Source of the DNA: JBCCMQ01 sp039026235
Lineage (GTDB): Bacteria; Pseudomonadota; Alphaproteobacteria; Rhodobacterales; Rhodobacteraceae
Direction: 5' to 3'
Assembly: GCA_039026235.1 (NCBI GenBank)
Contig: JBCCMQ010000002.1
Location: 124,001 to 188,000, forward strand
DNA: 64,000 nucleotides
The notes beneath the pieces were generated by a model. It saw only the letters and a list, made by a program, of their open reading frames with translations, was not told the DNA's origin and did no database searches. Positions 9,060 to 17,836 of this stretch are shown here, one piece after another. Made by a program: the position numbers and the translations under genes. Every line of letters begins with the position of its first letter. The stretch's first letter is position 1.

Positions 9060-9604
9060 CGCCGCCGGTCGCGGCGGGTGCTCATGGGCTGGAAAGCAAC
9101 ACCCACATGCGCTTCGCAGTAGGGTTTGCCCTGCTGTACCGGTAAGCCGCAAAACCAGAAGTCCTCGGTTGCCGGATCTCCAACAGGCCATTTACACGTA
9201 CGCTCGGTCAGTTCCATCAAAGACAGCTTCTTTGACTTCTTCTCGATCTCGCGAACACTCGCCAAGGCTTCGGGGCTGATTTCATTGGCCGAAGGCTGTG
9301 GTGGCAGTGGTTGCCCTGCGGTGACAATCGGCTTTCGATGCGGCTGAAGCTGTTTTTGCTGTGGCATGCTGGTGTCTGTTTCGGCGTGAACTTTCGCCGG
9401 AGTTTCTGTTTTCGTGGCGGCTTTTTCCTTGGTGACGGGTTTTGCGCCGCCGCCGCCATTGCGGTTGGACAAGCCCAACCTGTGGACCTTGCCGATAACA
9501 GCGTTACGCGTGACGCCCCCAAGTTCCTTGGCGATCTGGCTGGCACTTTGACCTTCGCTCCACATTTTTTTGAGCTGTTCAACGCGCTCATCAGTCCAGG
9601 ACAT
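9056..9604 (-). CDS. gcrA: Cell-cycle regulator GcrA
   Basis: 182 residues. The N-terminal SWTDERVEQLKKMW and ASQIAKELGGVTRNAVIGKV segments are the GcrA helix-turn-helix that reads methylated GANTC promoters. A Gln/Lys/Pro-rich linker follows, and the C-terminal CKWPVGDP...FCGLPV...PYCEAH block is the sigma-70-binding domain. GcrA is an alphaproteobacterial cell-cycle activator working with CcrM methylation. The ATG at 9604 is chosen because the family starts MSWT; the frame is open 31 residues further upstream, but that extension has no family character. The short linker-type architecture is as expected. Confidence 0.95.
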   Translation of the reverse strand: MSWTDERVEQLKKMWSEGQSASQIAKELGGVTRNAVIGKVHRLGLSNRNGGGGAKPVTKEKAATKTETPAKVHAETDTSMPQQKQLQPHRKPIVTAGQPLPPQPSANEISPEALASVREIEKKSKKLSLMELTERTCKWPVGDPATEDFWFCGLPVQQGKPYCEAHVGVAFQPMSTRRDRRR

Positions 9605-9772
9605 AACTGCTCCTTGCAGGCAATTCCGCGGGCTCCCTACAGACCGCAGCGTTTTTCGGGTCATCGGCCACTTTACAACACGCCTTGCGGGCGGCAACCG
9701 GCGCCCCGGCCTTGTTACCGGGGTAGGGCGCGGTATTTAACGACACGCAATCGATTTGAAAAGGGTGGCCTG

Positions 9773-10597
9773 ATGTCTCATCAAACGGAATTCGGTTTGG
9801 CCGGCGGTGATATGGGCGTGCGGCGCTTTGGACCGGTCAATTGGCTGGGACTTTTCACCCTGATCGAGCGCGAAACGATCCGCTTCCTAAGCGTTTGGAC
9901 GCAGACCATCCTTGCCCCCCTGGTGACGGCCGGTCTGTTTCTGGCGATTTTCACACTCGCCATTGGGGCCCAGCGCGGGACGGTCATGGGCGTACCCTTT
10001 GGCACGTTCCTGGCGCCGGGTCTTATGATGATGACCGTCATTCAGAACGCCTTTGCAAATACATCATCGTCTCTGATGATCTCAAAAGTGCAGGGTAATA
10101 TCGTTGACACGCTGATGCCACCCCTGTCGCCGGGCGAATTGGTTGCCGGTTTTGTCCTGGGTGGGGTAGCGCGTGGCGTTATCGTTGCCTTGGCAATCAT
10201 CCTCGCGATGGTGCTGTTTCTGGGTTCCTCTCTCGCCAATCCGCTTTGGGTGCTTGTCTTCGTGGTAATTGGTAGCGCCTTTCTGGCGGCCGCAGGTCTT
10301 GTAGCGGCCATCGTCGCGGTCAAATTTGACCACATGGCAGCGATCACGAACTTCATCGTGACGCCCTTGGCTTTTCTTTCGGGCACGTTCTATTCGGCTG
10401 AAGCGCTTCCCGGCGTGATGCGGCAGTTCATCCACCTGAACCCGGTATTTTATTTCATAGACGGGGCCCGCTATGGCATTTTGGGCGTCTCCGACAGCTC
10501 TCCCTGGCTTGGGCTCGCGGTCAGCCTGTTGTCCACGGCTGCACTTCTTTATGCGACCTGGCTTCTGTTCCGCTCAGGCTACCGCCTGAAATCGTAA
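9773..10597 (+). CDS. ABC-2 type transporter permease
   Basis: 274 residues with about six membrane helices and the ABC-2 layout: cytoplasmic N-terminus (RFGPVNWLGLFTLIERET), then hydrophobic helices with GTFLAPGLMMMTVIQNAF and PLAFLSGTFYSAEALPG, the last a typical ABC-2 motif. Such permeases export polysaccharides, drugs or lipids together with an ATPase. No ATPase gene lies next to it, which is unusual for this class; the partner may be elsewhere. The start at 9773 fits the family; the frame is open to 9311 but that part is antisense to gcrA. Confidence 0.85.
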   Translation: MSHQTEFGLAGGDMGVRRFGPVNWLGLFTLIERETIRFLSVWTQTILAPLVTAGLFLAIFTLAIGAQRGTVMGVPFGTFLAPGLMMMTVIQNAFANTSSSLMISKVQGNIVDTLMPPLSPGELVAGFVLGGVARGVIVALAIILAMVLFLGSSLANPLWVLVFVVIGSAFLAAAGLVAAIVAVKFDHMAAITNFIVTPLAFLSGTFYSAEALPGVMRQFIHLNPVFYFIDGARYGILGVSDSSPWLGLAVSLLSTAALLYATWLLFRSGYRLKS

Positions 10598-10619
10598 ATC
10601 GGACCTGCCGAAATGTCGC

Positions 10620-11519
10620 TTAGCGCCGCATGCCTTCGCGCCAGGCCAAGAGCCCGCCGCCGGTGATGATAACTGCTGCGCCAAGTACGGACACGCTGTC
10701 CGGCAGGGCGGAAAATACCACCGCATCATAGACCGCGGCAAATATCAGAGCCGCGTAGCTGAATGGCACGATAAAACTGGTCTCGGCCCGGGCTAGGGAA
10801 TTGACAAAGCAGATCTGGGCGGTGGCCATGGACAGCCCCACGGCCGCCATGCCCATCCATACCGCCGGGCTGGGCGAGACCCAGACAAAGGATGCCGCAG
10901 CTGTCGCAATGGTCAGCCCGATCGCATTGTTGGTAAGTAAAATAGTAAAGGGCGTCTCCTTATCCGACAGCATCTTTATCAGGATTACCTCGCAGCCGAT
11001 CACGGCTGCTGAAGCGAGTGCCAGCAGGGCCGCAGGCTGAAAACTGCCCGTACCGGGCCTGAGCAGGACAAGTGCGCCAAAAAAGGCGATCGCGGCGGCA
11101 GACCACCTCACCCAACCGACCTGTTCCTTCAGGAAAATCACCGCCAGTGCCATGGCGAAAACGGGGTTCAGAAAGCTGATGGCCGTCGCATCCGCCAATG
11201 GAATACGGGCGGCTGCAGCAAACATCAGCGTCACGCCGGCCCAACCAAATGTTGACCGGGCAACATGGAGACGAAGGTTGGGCCGCATCAGACGTGGTCG
11301 CATGAGCGCGCTCAGACCGAGCAGGAAGACAAAGGCAAAACAAAACCGCCCGAACGTGACCTGAAGAGGATGAATTTCGGGTCCGAGTGTTCCAGTGCCA
11401 AGCATCTTGGCCACTAGGGTGGACAGCGCGATAAAGGCTGATGCGGTCAGCATTAAAACGATGGCAATGCCGTGGCTCTGTGCCGTGGCTGCGACCGGTT
11501 CCGTTGTCCCTGGGTTCAT
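10620..11519 (-). CDS. EamA/DMT-family transporter
   Basis: About 299 residues with ten predicted membrane helices in two EamA repeats; the first starts SHGIAIVLMLTASAFIALST and the second around GSFQPAALLALASAAVIGCE. DMT transporters export metabolites such as amino acids; the substrate cannot be inferred. ATG 11519 is preferred (MNPGTTEP), with a GTG at 11555 as an alternative that adds 12 polar residues. Divergent from argD, which hints at amino-acid relevance without proving it. Confidence 0.82.
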   Translation of the reverse strand: MNPGTTEPVAATAQSHGIAIVLMLTASAFIALSTLVAKMLGTGTLGPEIHPLQVTFGRFCFAFVFLLGLSALMRPRLMRPNLRLHVARSTFGWAGVTLMFAAAARIPLADATAISFLNPVFAMALAVIFLKEQVGWVRWSAAAIAFFGALVLLRPGTGSFQPAALLALASAAVIGCEVILIKMLSDKETPFTILLTNNAIGLTIATAAASFVWVSPSPAVWMGMAAVGLSMATAQICFVNSLARAETSFIVPFSYAALIFAAVYDAVVFSALPDSVSVLGAAVIITGGGLLAWREGMRR

Positions 11520-11775
11520 GTCGCGCTGGCCAATCCGCTGTCTTCCCGATGGCACTGGCAGAAATGGGTGCCATCGTCCACACCCAGTTTTTTTGCTTTA
11601 CCCGACAGCTGGGTCTCTGCTATCGGCCCCTCATGGCTGAACATATCCGACTTCGACGCCGATAAGGCCTCTTTGCCCCTGATCGGGGGCCGTTCACCCC
11701 TGCGCCCCCGTTGCGCCAATCAAACCCCAATTGACAGCTCATCGTGCCTCGGGCACGACTTTCAACTCAACCTTC

Positions 11776-11780
11776 AGGAG
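11776..11780 (+). promoter_or_regulatory. Ribosome binding site that fixes the argD start
   Basis: AGGAG 7 bases before ATG 11788. The argD frame stays open to 11731, so this site decides between the two starts in favour of the shorter protein. Confidence 0.7.
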
Positions 11781-11787
11781 CGATCCG

Positions 11788-12972
11788 ATGATCCCGTCCG
11801 TACTGCCGACCTACAACCGTGCGCCGCTCAGCTTCGTCAAGGGCCAAGGAAGCTGGCTGACCGAGGCGGACGGACGACGTTTCCTTGATATGGGCGCGGG
11901 CATTGCAGTGAATGCGCTTGGACACGCAAATGGAGATCTGGTTGCAGCACTGACCGAACAGGCGCAGTCACTTTGGCACGTCTCGAACCTGTACCAAATT
12001 CCGGCCCAGCAAAAGCTGGCCGATATGCTTGTGGACGTGACGTTTGCCGATACAGTTTTCTTTACCAATTCAGGCACGGAATCCTGCGAGTTGGCCGTCA
12101 AGATGGCCCGCAAGTACTGGCACAGCCAGGGTGACGAAAGCCGCTCGCATATCATCGCGTTCGAGGGCTCATTCCACGGCCGCTCGTCGGCGGGAATAGC
12201 CGCTGCCGGGGCCGAGAAAATGACCGCGGGTTTCGGACCGCTGCTTCCCGGATTTTCACAGTTGCCGTTTGGTGATCTGGACGCATTGGCCAATGCCATC
12301 GACGACACCGTCGCGGCAATTCTTGTCGAACCCGTGCAGGGCGAAGGTGGGATCAATCCGTTGTCCGATAGCGTCCTGAAACGCTTGAGGGCGCTCTGCG
12401 ATGAGACCGGCACGCTTCTTATTCTGGACGAGGTGCAGTGCGGCATGGGCCGTACCGGCAAGCTGTTTGCGCACGAATGGGCCGGCATTACGCCGGATAT
12501 TATGATGGTTGCCAAGGGTATCGGCGGCGGTTTTCCCTTGGGCGCAGTGCTAGCGAGCGAGAACGCGGCGTGCGGCATGACCGCCGGAACCCACGGTTCC
12601 ACCTACGGCGGCAATCCTTTGGCCTGCGCGGTTGGCGCTAAGGTGCTTGAGATCGTGGCCGATCCCGACTTTTTGGCCGATGTAAATCGCCGGGCTGGCG
12701 CGCTTCGCCAGAAAGTCGAAGGTCTGGTCGACGCGCATCCAGATGTATTCGATCATGTGCGTGGATCCGGCCTTATGCTTGGTGTCAAATGCCGCCAGCC
12801 GGTGGGTGATGTCGTTACAGCGGGCTACGACAGCGGCCTTCTGGTCGTTCCGGCTGCTGACAATGTTATTCGTCTTCTTCCGGCGCTGAATATATCGGAC
12901 GACGATATTTCCGAGGCGGTGAGCCGTCTTGATCAGGCGGCACGGCAAATTGCACCGGAGGCGGCGGCCTGA
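11788..12972 (+). CDS. argD: Acetylornithine aminotransferase
   Basis: 394 residues, class-III PLP aminotransferase, converting N-acetylglutamate semialdehyde to N-acetylornithine in arginine synthesis; family members may also work in lysine synthesis. Seen: FFTNSGTESCELAVK (91-105), AFEGSFHGRS (124-133), ILDEVQCGMGRTGK (212-225) and the PLP lysine in VAKGIGGGFPLGA, Lys243. Its C-terminus ends 18 bases before argF, so the two form an argD-argF operon. A strong ribosome binding site fixes the start. Confidence 0.95.
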   Translation: MIPSVLPTYNRAPLSFVKGQGSWLTEADGRRFLDMGAGIAVNALGHANGDLVAALTEQAQSLWHVSNLYQIPAQQKLADMLVDVTFADTVFFTNSGTESCELAVKMARKYWHSQGDESRSHIIAFEGSFHGRSSAGIAAAGAEKMTAGFGPLLPGFSQLPFGDLDALANAIDDTVAAILVEPVQGEGGINPLSDSVLKRLRALCDETGTLLILDEVQCGMGRTGKLFAHEWAGITPDIMMVAKGIGGGFPLGAVLASENAACGMTAGTHGSTYGGNPLACAVGAKVLEIVADPDFLADVNRRAGALRQKVEGLVDAHPDVFDHVRGSGLMLGVKCRQPVGDVVTAGYDSGLLVVPAADNVIRLLPALNISDDDISEAVSRLDQAARQIAPEAAA

Positions 12973-12990
12973 CCGGGCCCAGACTGCGAA

Positions 12991-13917
12991 ATGAAACATT
13001 TCTTGGATATTCATCAGACTAATCCCGATGATTTGCGGTCCATGATCGAAAGCGCCCGCGCAATCAAGACGTCGCGCATGGGTCGCCCAAAAGGTCAGCC
13101 CGATGATGAAGCGGCCCTTGCCGGACGTATGGTGGCGCTCATCTTCGAGAAACCGTCGACGCGAACGCGCGTGTCGTTCGATGTCGGCGTCCGCCAGATG
13201 GGCGGACAGACGTTGGTCCTTTCCGGTGCTGAAATGCAACTGGGCCATGGAGAAAGCGTCGCCGATACGGCTCGGGTTCTTTCGCGCTATGTCGATTTGA
13301 TCATGATCCGGACGTTCGAACAGTCGGCGCTGGTCGAGCTCGCAGAACACGCAACCGTTCCTGTGATCAACGGTCTGACCAATGACAGCCATCCCTGCCA
13401 GATCATGGCGGACGTCATGACGTTTGAAGAGCATCGGGGACCAATAGCCGGCAAGCATGTGGTTTGGACAGGCGATGGTAACAACGTTTGCACTTCGTTT
13501 TTGCATGCGGCCGGGCAACTGGGATTTGATGTGACGTTCAGCGGACCGGCGCAGCTTGACCCCGACGAAGGCGCGGTGGGATTTGCACGTTCCAAGGGCT
13601 CCCGTGTCACGATCGAGCGCGACGTTCACAAGGCCGTCAGGGACGCCGATCTGGTCGTCGCCGACACCTGGGTCAGCATGCACGATGCCCAGTCGACGCG
13701 CGAAAGGCGCCATAACCTGCTGAGATCGTACCAGGTCAATGCTGACGTCATGAAAGAGGCGGGTCACGATGCTCTGTTCATGCACTGCTTGCCAGCCCAT
13801 CGTGAAGAAGAAGTGACGTCCGATGTCATGGACGGCCCTCAGTCAGTCATCTTTGATGAGGCGGAAAACCGGTTGCACGTCCAAAAGGCGATCATGAGGT
13901 GGTGCCTGGACCTTTAG
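12991..13917 (+). CDS. argF: Ornithine carbamoyltransferase
   Basis: 308 residues, joins ornithine and carbamoyl phosphate to give citrulline. Carbamoyl-phosphate loop FEKPSTRTR (STRTR at 56-60), HPCQ at 134-137 and the ornithine-binding HCLPAHR at 265-271 are all intact. Anabolic type, as the pairing with argD indicates. 18 bases after argD, same strand, so co-transcribed. Confidence 0.96.
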   Translation: MKHFLDIHQTNPDDLRSMIESARAIKTSRMGRPKGQPDDEAALAGRMVALIFEKPSTRTRVSFDVGVRQMGGQTLVLSGAEMQLGHGESVADTARVLSRYVDLIMIRTFEQSALVELAEHATVPVINGLTNDSHPCQIMADVMTFEEHRGPIAGKHVVWTGDGNNVCTSFLHAAGQLGFDVTFSGPAQLDPDEGAVGFARSKGSRVTIERDVHKAVRDADLVVADTWVSMHDAQSTRERRHNLLRSYQVNADVMKEAGHDALFMHCLPAHREEEVTSDVMDGPQSVIFDEAENRLHVQKAIMRWCLDL

Positions 13918-14290
13918 GGTATCGGGCCGGCAGTCGTGGCAGTCTTGAAGGACAAGCGCGCCCCCGCGTTGGTACCTCCGGTTGCAATCGTGACGACCAG
14001 AAAGAGAAACGGACATGCACTATTCCCGTCGGGCTTGAAGTTCGTTTTTCTATCAGACCGGATGGCAGGCTAATATATTGAAAAATATAGCATTAACCAT
14101 GGCCGGAAAGTTTTCGTAGAATGCACGTAAAACGCCAAAATGCCGCCACGATTGGCCAATATAACTTTTCGGTGTAGCGCCATCGATCTCTGGTGGTGGG
14201 TTAAGAGTTACCGGGTTGGTTTCCGGCCTTTTGGCTGCTTGTGCAGCCTTGGCCCGGAGGTTCCGCCTACGCCCGGTAGGAGTAAAGAAT
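13918..14290. other. Intergenic region between argF and the Flp-like gene
   Basis: 373 bases without a convincing gene. It contains an AT-rich hairpin, TATATT-GAAA-AATATA (14074-14089), with a GNRA-type tetraloop, in a stretch noticeably richer in A and T than its flanks. This may be part of the promoter or leader of the Flp-like gene. The long minus-strand frame across 14053-14865 is Pro/Ser-rich and looks like the antisense of the acidic tail, so it is not called. Confidence 0.4.
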
Positions 14291-14884
14291 ATGGAACCTT
14301 CGCAGGTTGCCGACACAAAGAGGTTAAACTGCACCTTCAGACCAGCGTCGGTAGGGACCGCGGCGTCGCGATTTCTACGCTGTGAAGACGGGGCAGGGAC
14401 CGTTGACTGGGTTGTGCTTTGCGCAGGGATCGTTGGTCTGGGCCTGATGGCCGGCCTCACCGTTTCCGGCGCAACAACCGGTTTGGCCACAGAAACCGCC
14501 GACGCGATTGACGGCCTGGATGTGGCCGTGGGAGAGAACCTCGAAGAAGCCGGCGGCGAAGATGAGGGCGGAGACGACCCCGCCGACGATGGCGGCGGAC
14601 AGGAAGAAGACGGCGGGCAATCCGAGGAAGAAGGCGGCGAAGAGGGCGAAGAAGAGGATTCAGGCAGCCGTGGTCGACCTCCTGCACCGACACCGTCTCC
14701 CTCTGGTGGCGGTGGCGGTTCGCCTTCGCCTGGCGGCGGTGAATCCGGCGGCGGTGGTGCCGGCGGCGGAGACCAGTCCGGTTCAAGCAACGAAAGCGGC
14801 GACTCAGGTGGAAATGAGCTCGATTCAGAGTCTTCCAATGAAAGCGATGATGACTCCAACGACACAGGGTCTAGCGGGTCTTAA
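14291..14884 (+). CDS. Flp-pilin-like protein with acidic Gly/Ser-rich tail
   Basis: 197 residues. Residues 31-70 hold CEDGAGTVDWVVLCAGIVGL and a hydrophobic helix; EDGAGTVDW resembles the class III (Flp/Fap) prepilin site, cleaved after Gly34, with Asp instead of Glu at +5 and Trp instead of Tyr. From about 75 the protein is low-complexity: Glu/Asp/Gly-rich to 125, then Pro/Ser/Gly-rich, then Ser/Asp/Asn-rich to the end. Flp pilins are normally far shorter, so the tail is an added surface or linker region. AGGAG lies 8 bases before ATG 14291. Anchoring through an Flp-type helix is inferred. Confidence 0.6.
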   Translation: MEPSQVADTKRLNCTFRPASVGTAASRFLRCEDGAGTVDWVVLCAGIVGLGLMAGLTVSGATTGLATETADAIDGLDVAVGENLEEAGGEDEGGDDPADDGGGQEEDGGQSEEEGGEEGEEEDSGSRGRPPAPTPSPSGGGGGSPSPGGGESGGGGAGGGDQSGSSNESGDSGGNELDSESSNESDDDSNDTGSSGS

Positions 14885-14946
14885 GACCGCCGGAATTTTC
14901 AGGCGGCAGGTCCGAGCCTGTCCCGTGGGGGCGGCGGGTAAGGGGC

Positions 14947-14989
14947 GAGGGTGGTCGAGATGTGGGGGGTCGGCCACCCTCTGCTTTTC
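14947..14989 (+). terminator. Probable intrinsic terminator of the Flp-like gene
   Basis: GAGGGTGG (14947-14954) pairs with CCACCCTC (14974-14981) over a 19-base loop, followed by TGCTTTTCC. The T-run is short, so efficiency is uncertain. Convergent with the small gene starting at 15270. Confidence 0.5.
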
Positions 14990-15003
14990 CAAAGGACCCA
15001 GTT

Positions 15004-15270
15004 TTAGCTTGCTTTGTCGGGCGGCGGTGAGACAATCGCGTCATCCGGGGGCGGCAGTGCACGATCTTTCTTTTTCGATGCAATCAATCGTCGCGCGCGG
15101 TTTTCGGCACGCCGCACCCGCACGGCGGTCAGAAATGCCTCTTGCATTGTCTGAGAAAGTGCACCGATTGTTTCAGACAGTTCGTTGACGAGCGCGTTGT
15201 CTTGGTCGTCGGCCTGCAGCGTCAACGCTTCGCGCGCCAGTTCATCTGCGATCTGTTCAAGCAATTGCAT
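15004..15270 (-). CDS. Hypothetical helical protein, 88 residues
   Basis: Starts at ATG 15270 (MQLLEQIADELAREAL). Almost wholly helical, rich in Ala, Arg and Glu, with a basic segment (RRAENRARRLIASKKKD) and a Pro-rich end (PPPDDAIVSPPPDKAS). No membrane segment or signal peptide. I do not recognise the family. Its start lies about 74 bases downstream of the hrpB stop on the same strand, so read-through co-transcription is possible. Confidence 0.5.
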   Translation of the reverse strand: MQLLEQIADELAREALTLQADDQDNALVNELSETIGALSQTMQEAFLTAVRVRRAENRARRLIASKKKDRALPPPDDAIVSPPPDKAS

Positions 15271-15344
15271 GTGTGTCTGGTTCCTTGGAAAGGCCTCGAC
15301 GGTCAGTTCCGCTTACGGAAATCCGAACCCGATGGCCAGTCCCT

Positions 15345-17804
15345 CTATGGGCGGCGTTTAGTTCTCAGCGTCGGCTCGGCGGCAAGTGGATCCTCGGGCC
15401 AGGGATGTTTCGGATAGCGACCCCGCATGTTTTTTCGAACGTCCCTATAGCTTTGGCGCCAGAACCCGGGAAGGTCGTTTGTAATCTGCACCGGGCGCCC
15501 GGCTGGCGACAGAAGCACGACCTGAAGGGCTAGCTTGTCGACGCCCACGGTGGGGTGTGTGTCCAGACCGAACATCTCTTGAAGCCGGACGCTGATCGAC
15601 GGGCGCGCCTCGGCGTAGTCGATTGGCACGCGGCGCCCCAGCGGCGTCTGAAAGTCCGATGGTGCAAGCTGGTCGATTTCCCGACAGCCTTCCCAACCGA
15701 AATAGCCACGCAAGGCAGCCGTCAGATCCGATCTACCGAGGGCCTCGAGCGTTTCGGCGCCATTGGCAAAAGGCTGCAGCCATTCCTCCAGCGTCGCAAG
15801 AAGGTCTTCTTCGCGCGCACCGGGGATGTCCGCGCCATGCGCCTTAGCAAATTCAGCTCTTGCCTGAAGACCGCGGAACGTAGGTGGCTGTTGCAGCGCA
15901 TCGAGACCGCGCAGTCGTACACCTTCCATGAGGGCCCGAGCAATCTGATCGACGGGTGCGTGACGCCAGATCCTGTCATCCAGCACAAGCGCGCCGAGCT
16001 TTTCCTGCCGACGCGCCAACACCCGCTGTTCGCGGCGTGACCAAGTACATGTCTCTTGCCATCCGATGCTGTCACCGAGGACCTCACGAAGCTCTGCTTC
16101 CGTAATCGAGACCGCGGCTCTGATCCGGGCCTCCCGCTCTGTGCCGGTCATGTCGGTAACTACGATCATATGGGCCTGTGCTATCGGGTCATCACCGCGC
16201 ACGGTCGCGCCGCGCGCGCCGGACAGCGCCCACCGTGCCGCATCGCCGGGGCGCCGCAAGCCGATGCGGTCGGGATATCCAAGCGCACAGATCGCACCGT
16301 TTGACATGACAGCAGGCGGGTATTTTGCGTCCCGCGTCAGACGCTTGGCATCCTTGGCGATGCTGTGCAAATCGTGCCGCCTCAGCCCATAGGGCCTTTC
16401 CTTTGCGAACCGTTCGGGGTCTTCCAGGGCCTTAAGGCGCATCTCCAAGTCAACGGGTGCATTCTCTAGTGGGTCGCGTCCGCTTAGAACAGCCGCCAGC
16501 GGGGCGGCCGGTTTGCCGGCAATCTCGAGCATGTGTGCAAGGCGCGGATGAACCGGCCATTTACCCATTCGCCGCCCGTGGGCGGTGACCGTGCCATCAG
16601 GGCTAAGCGCACCCAGCGACTGAAGCAGCGCGCGCGCGTCTTCAAGACGGCGCTTTGGCGGTGACGTGAGCAACGCCAATGCATCGGCTGAACTGCCCCA
16701 GATGGCTAGATCCAAAGCAAAACCGGCCAAATCGGCCATCGTTATCTCTGCCGGGGAAAATTCGGGCATCGCGCCCTCTTCGGCCTTGGCCCATGAGCGA
16801 TAGCAGACCCCTGGGCCAAGCCGGCCAGCGCGCCCGCGCCGCTGATCGGCTTCGGCCCGCGAGGCCCGCTCGGTCACCAGACTGTTCATGCCAGAACCGG
16901 GGTCGAAGCGCCCGCGCCTGGCAAGGCCGCAGTCCACCACAACGTGAATGTCCGCAAGTGTAAGCGACGTTTCGGCAATCGCTGTTGCAAGAACCAGTTT
17001 GCGCCGACCGTCGCGTTCGGGCGCAATGGCGGCTTTCTGGTCCTTGGAGGGCGCAGCCCCGAAAAGCTGATGCAGTGCGACCGACGCGGGCAATCGCCCC
17101 CGAAGTCTGGCAGCCACCCCGGCAATCTCTCGCTGGCCGGGAAGAAAAGCTAGAATGCCGCCTTCCGTTTCATTCAGCGCCTGATCGACCAGATCAGCCA
17201 TGTCCTGATCGATCCGCTGACCTGATGGGCGCGGTTTCATGCGCCAGATCGTCTCGACCGGATAACTGCGTCCGGGGCTGGTTATCACCGGGGCGCCGTC
17301 CAACAATTCGGCAACAGGCGCGGCATCCAAGGTCGCGGACATCATCAGCAGGATCAAATCCTCTCGCAGCGCCTGTCGTGCTTCCCAGCAAAGCGCCAGG
17401 CCCAGATCGGCATTTAGGCTGCGTTCGTGGAATTCATCGAATATGACTGCCCCAACCCCGGGAAGCTCTGGATCTGACTGCAGCATCCGCGTCAGGATGC
17501 CTTCGGTCACCACTTCGATTTCGGTGGCGTCGGACACTTTGGTTTCCCCTCGCATCCGGTAACCGACGCGGCCGCCGAGCGGGCTTTTCAGCATTTGCGA
17601 CATGCGCTCTGCCGCGGCCAGTGCGGCCAGGCGGCGTGGTTCCAGCACAATGATTTTGCCGTCTGCCAAACCGGAGTGCGAAAGCGCGATCGGCACTTTG
17701 GTCGTTTTGCCTGCACCAGGGGGTGCCTGGAGAACCGCACGTCTGTGTGTCCCAAGTGCGGCAAGCAAATCGGGGAGTGCGTCTTCAATCGGCAGGCTTA
17801 TCAT
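15345..17804 (-). CDS. hrpB: ATP-dependent helicase HrpB
   Basis: 819 residues, DEAH/DEFH-box RNA-helicase-like protein. Walker A APPGAGKTTKV (28-38), the DEFH box in IFDEFHERS, SAT motif MMSATLD and motif VI QRRGRAGRLGPG are all present, followed by the HA2/OB region and the HrpB-specific C-terminal domain. Length is that of HrpB (about 810-840). Its role in bacteria is poorly defined; it is often linked to RNA metabolism. Starts at ATG 17804. Confidence 0.93.
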   Translation of the reverse strand: MISLPIEDALPDLLAALGTHRRAVLQAPPGAGKTTKVPIALSHSGLADGKIIVLEPRRLAALAAAERMSQMLKSPLGGRVGYRMRGETKVSDATEIEVVTEGILTRMLQSDPELPGVGAVIFDEFHERSLNADLGLALCWEARQALREDLILLMMSATLDAAPVAELLDGAPVITSPGRSYPVETIWRMKPRPSGQRIDQDMADLVDQALNETEGGILAFLPGQREIAGVAARLRGRLPASVALHQLFGAAPSKDQKAAIAPERDGRRKLVLATAIAETSLTLADIHVVVDCGLARRGRFDPGSGMNSLVTERASRAEADQRRGRAGRLGPGVCYRSWAKAEEGAMPEFSPAEITMADLAGFALDLAIWGSSADALALLTSPPKRRLEDARALLQSLGALSPDGTVTAHGRRMGKWPVHPRLAHMLEIAGKPAAPLAAVLSGRDPLENAPVDLEMRLKALEDPERFAKERPYGLRRHDLHSIAKDAKRLTRDAKYPPAVMSNGAICALGYPDRIGLRRPGDAARWALSGARGATVRGDDPIAQAHMIVVTDMTGTEREARIRAAVSITEAELREVLGDSIGWQETCTWSRREQRVLARRQEKLGALVLDDRIWRHAPVDQIARALMEGVRLRGLDALQQPPTFRGLQARAEFAKAHGADIPGAREEDLLATLEEWLQPFANGAETLEALGRSDLTAALRGYFGWEGCREIDQLAPSDFQTPLGRRVPIDYAEARPSISVRLQEMFGLDTHPTVGVDKLALQVVLLSPAGRPVQITNDLPGFWRQSYRDVRKNMRGRYPKHPWPEDPLAAEPTLRTKRRP

Positions 17805-17836
17805 ATCCTGCCTGTAGTCCCGTGTGATCGAATTGG

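Noticed and set aside
11516..11719. 67-residue minus-strand frame that ends in ATGA overlap with the EamA gene
   Set aside because: The overlap looks like coupling but the frame has no ribosome binding site or recognisable content, and it lies in the argD upstream region.
14053..14865. Minus-strand frame of 270 residues across the Flp-like gene
   Set aside because: It is Pro/Ser-rich because it is antisense to an acidic Gly/Ser tail; the plus frame has a ribosome binding site and a recognisable pilin-like helix.
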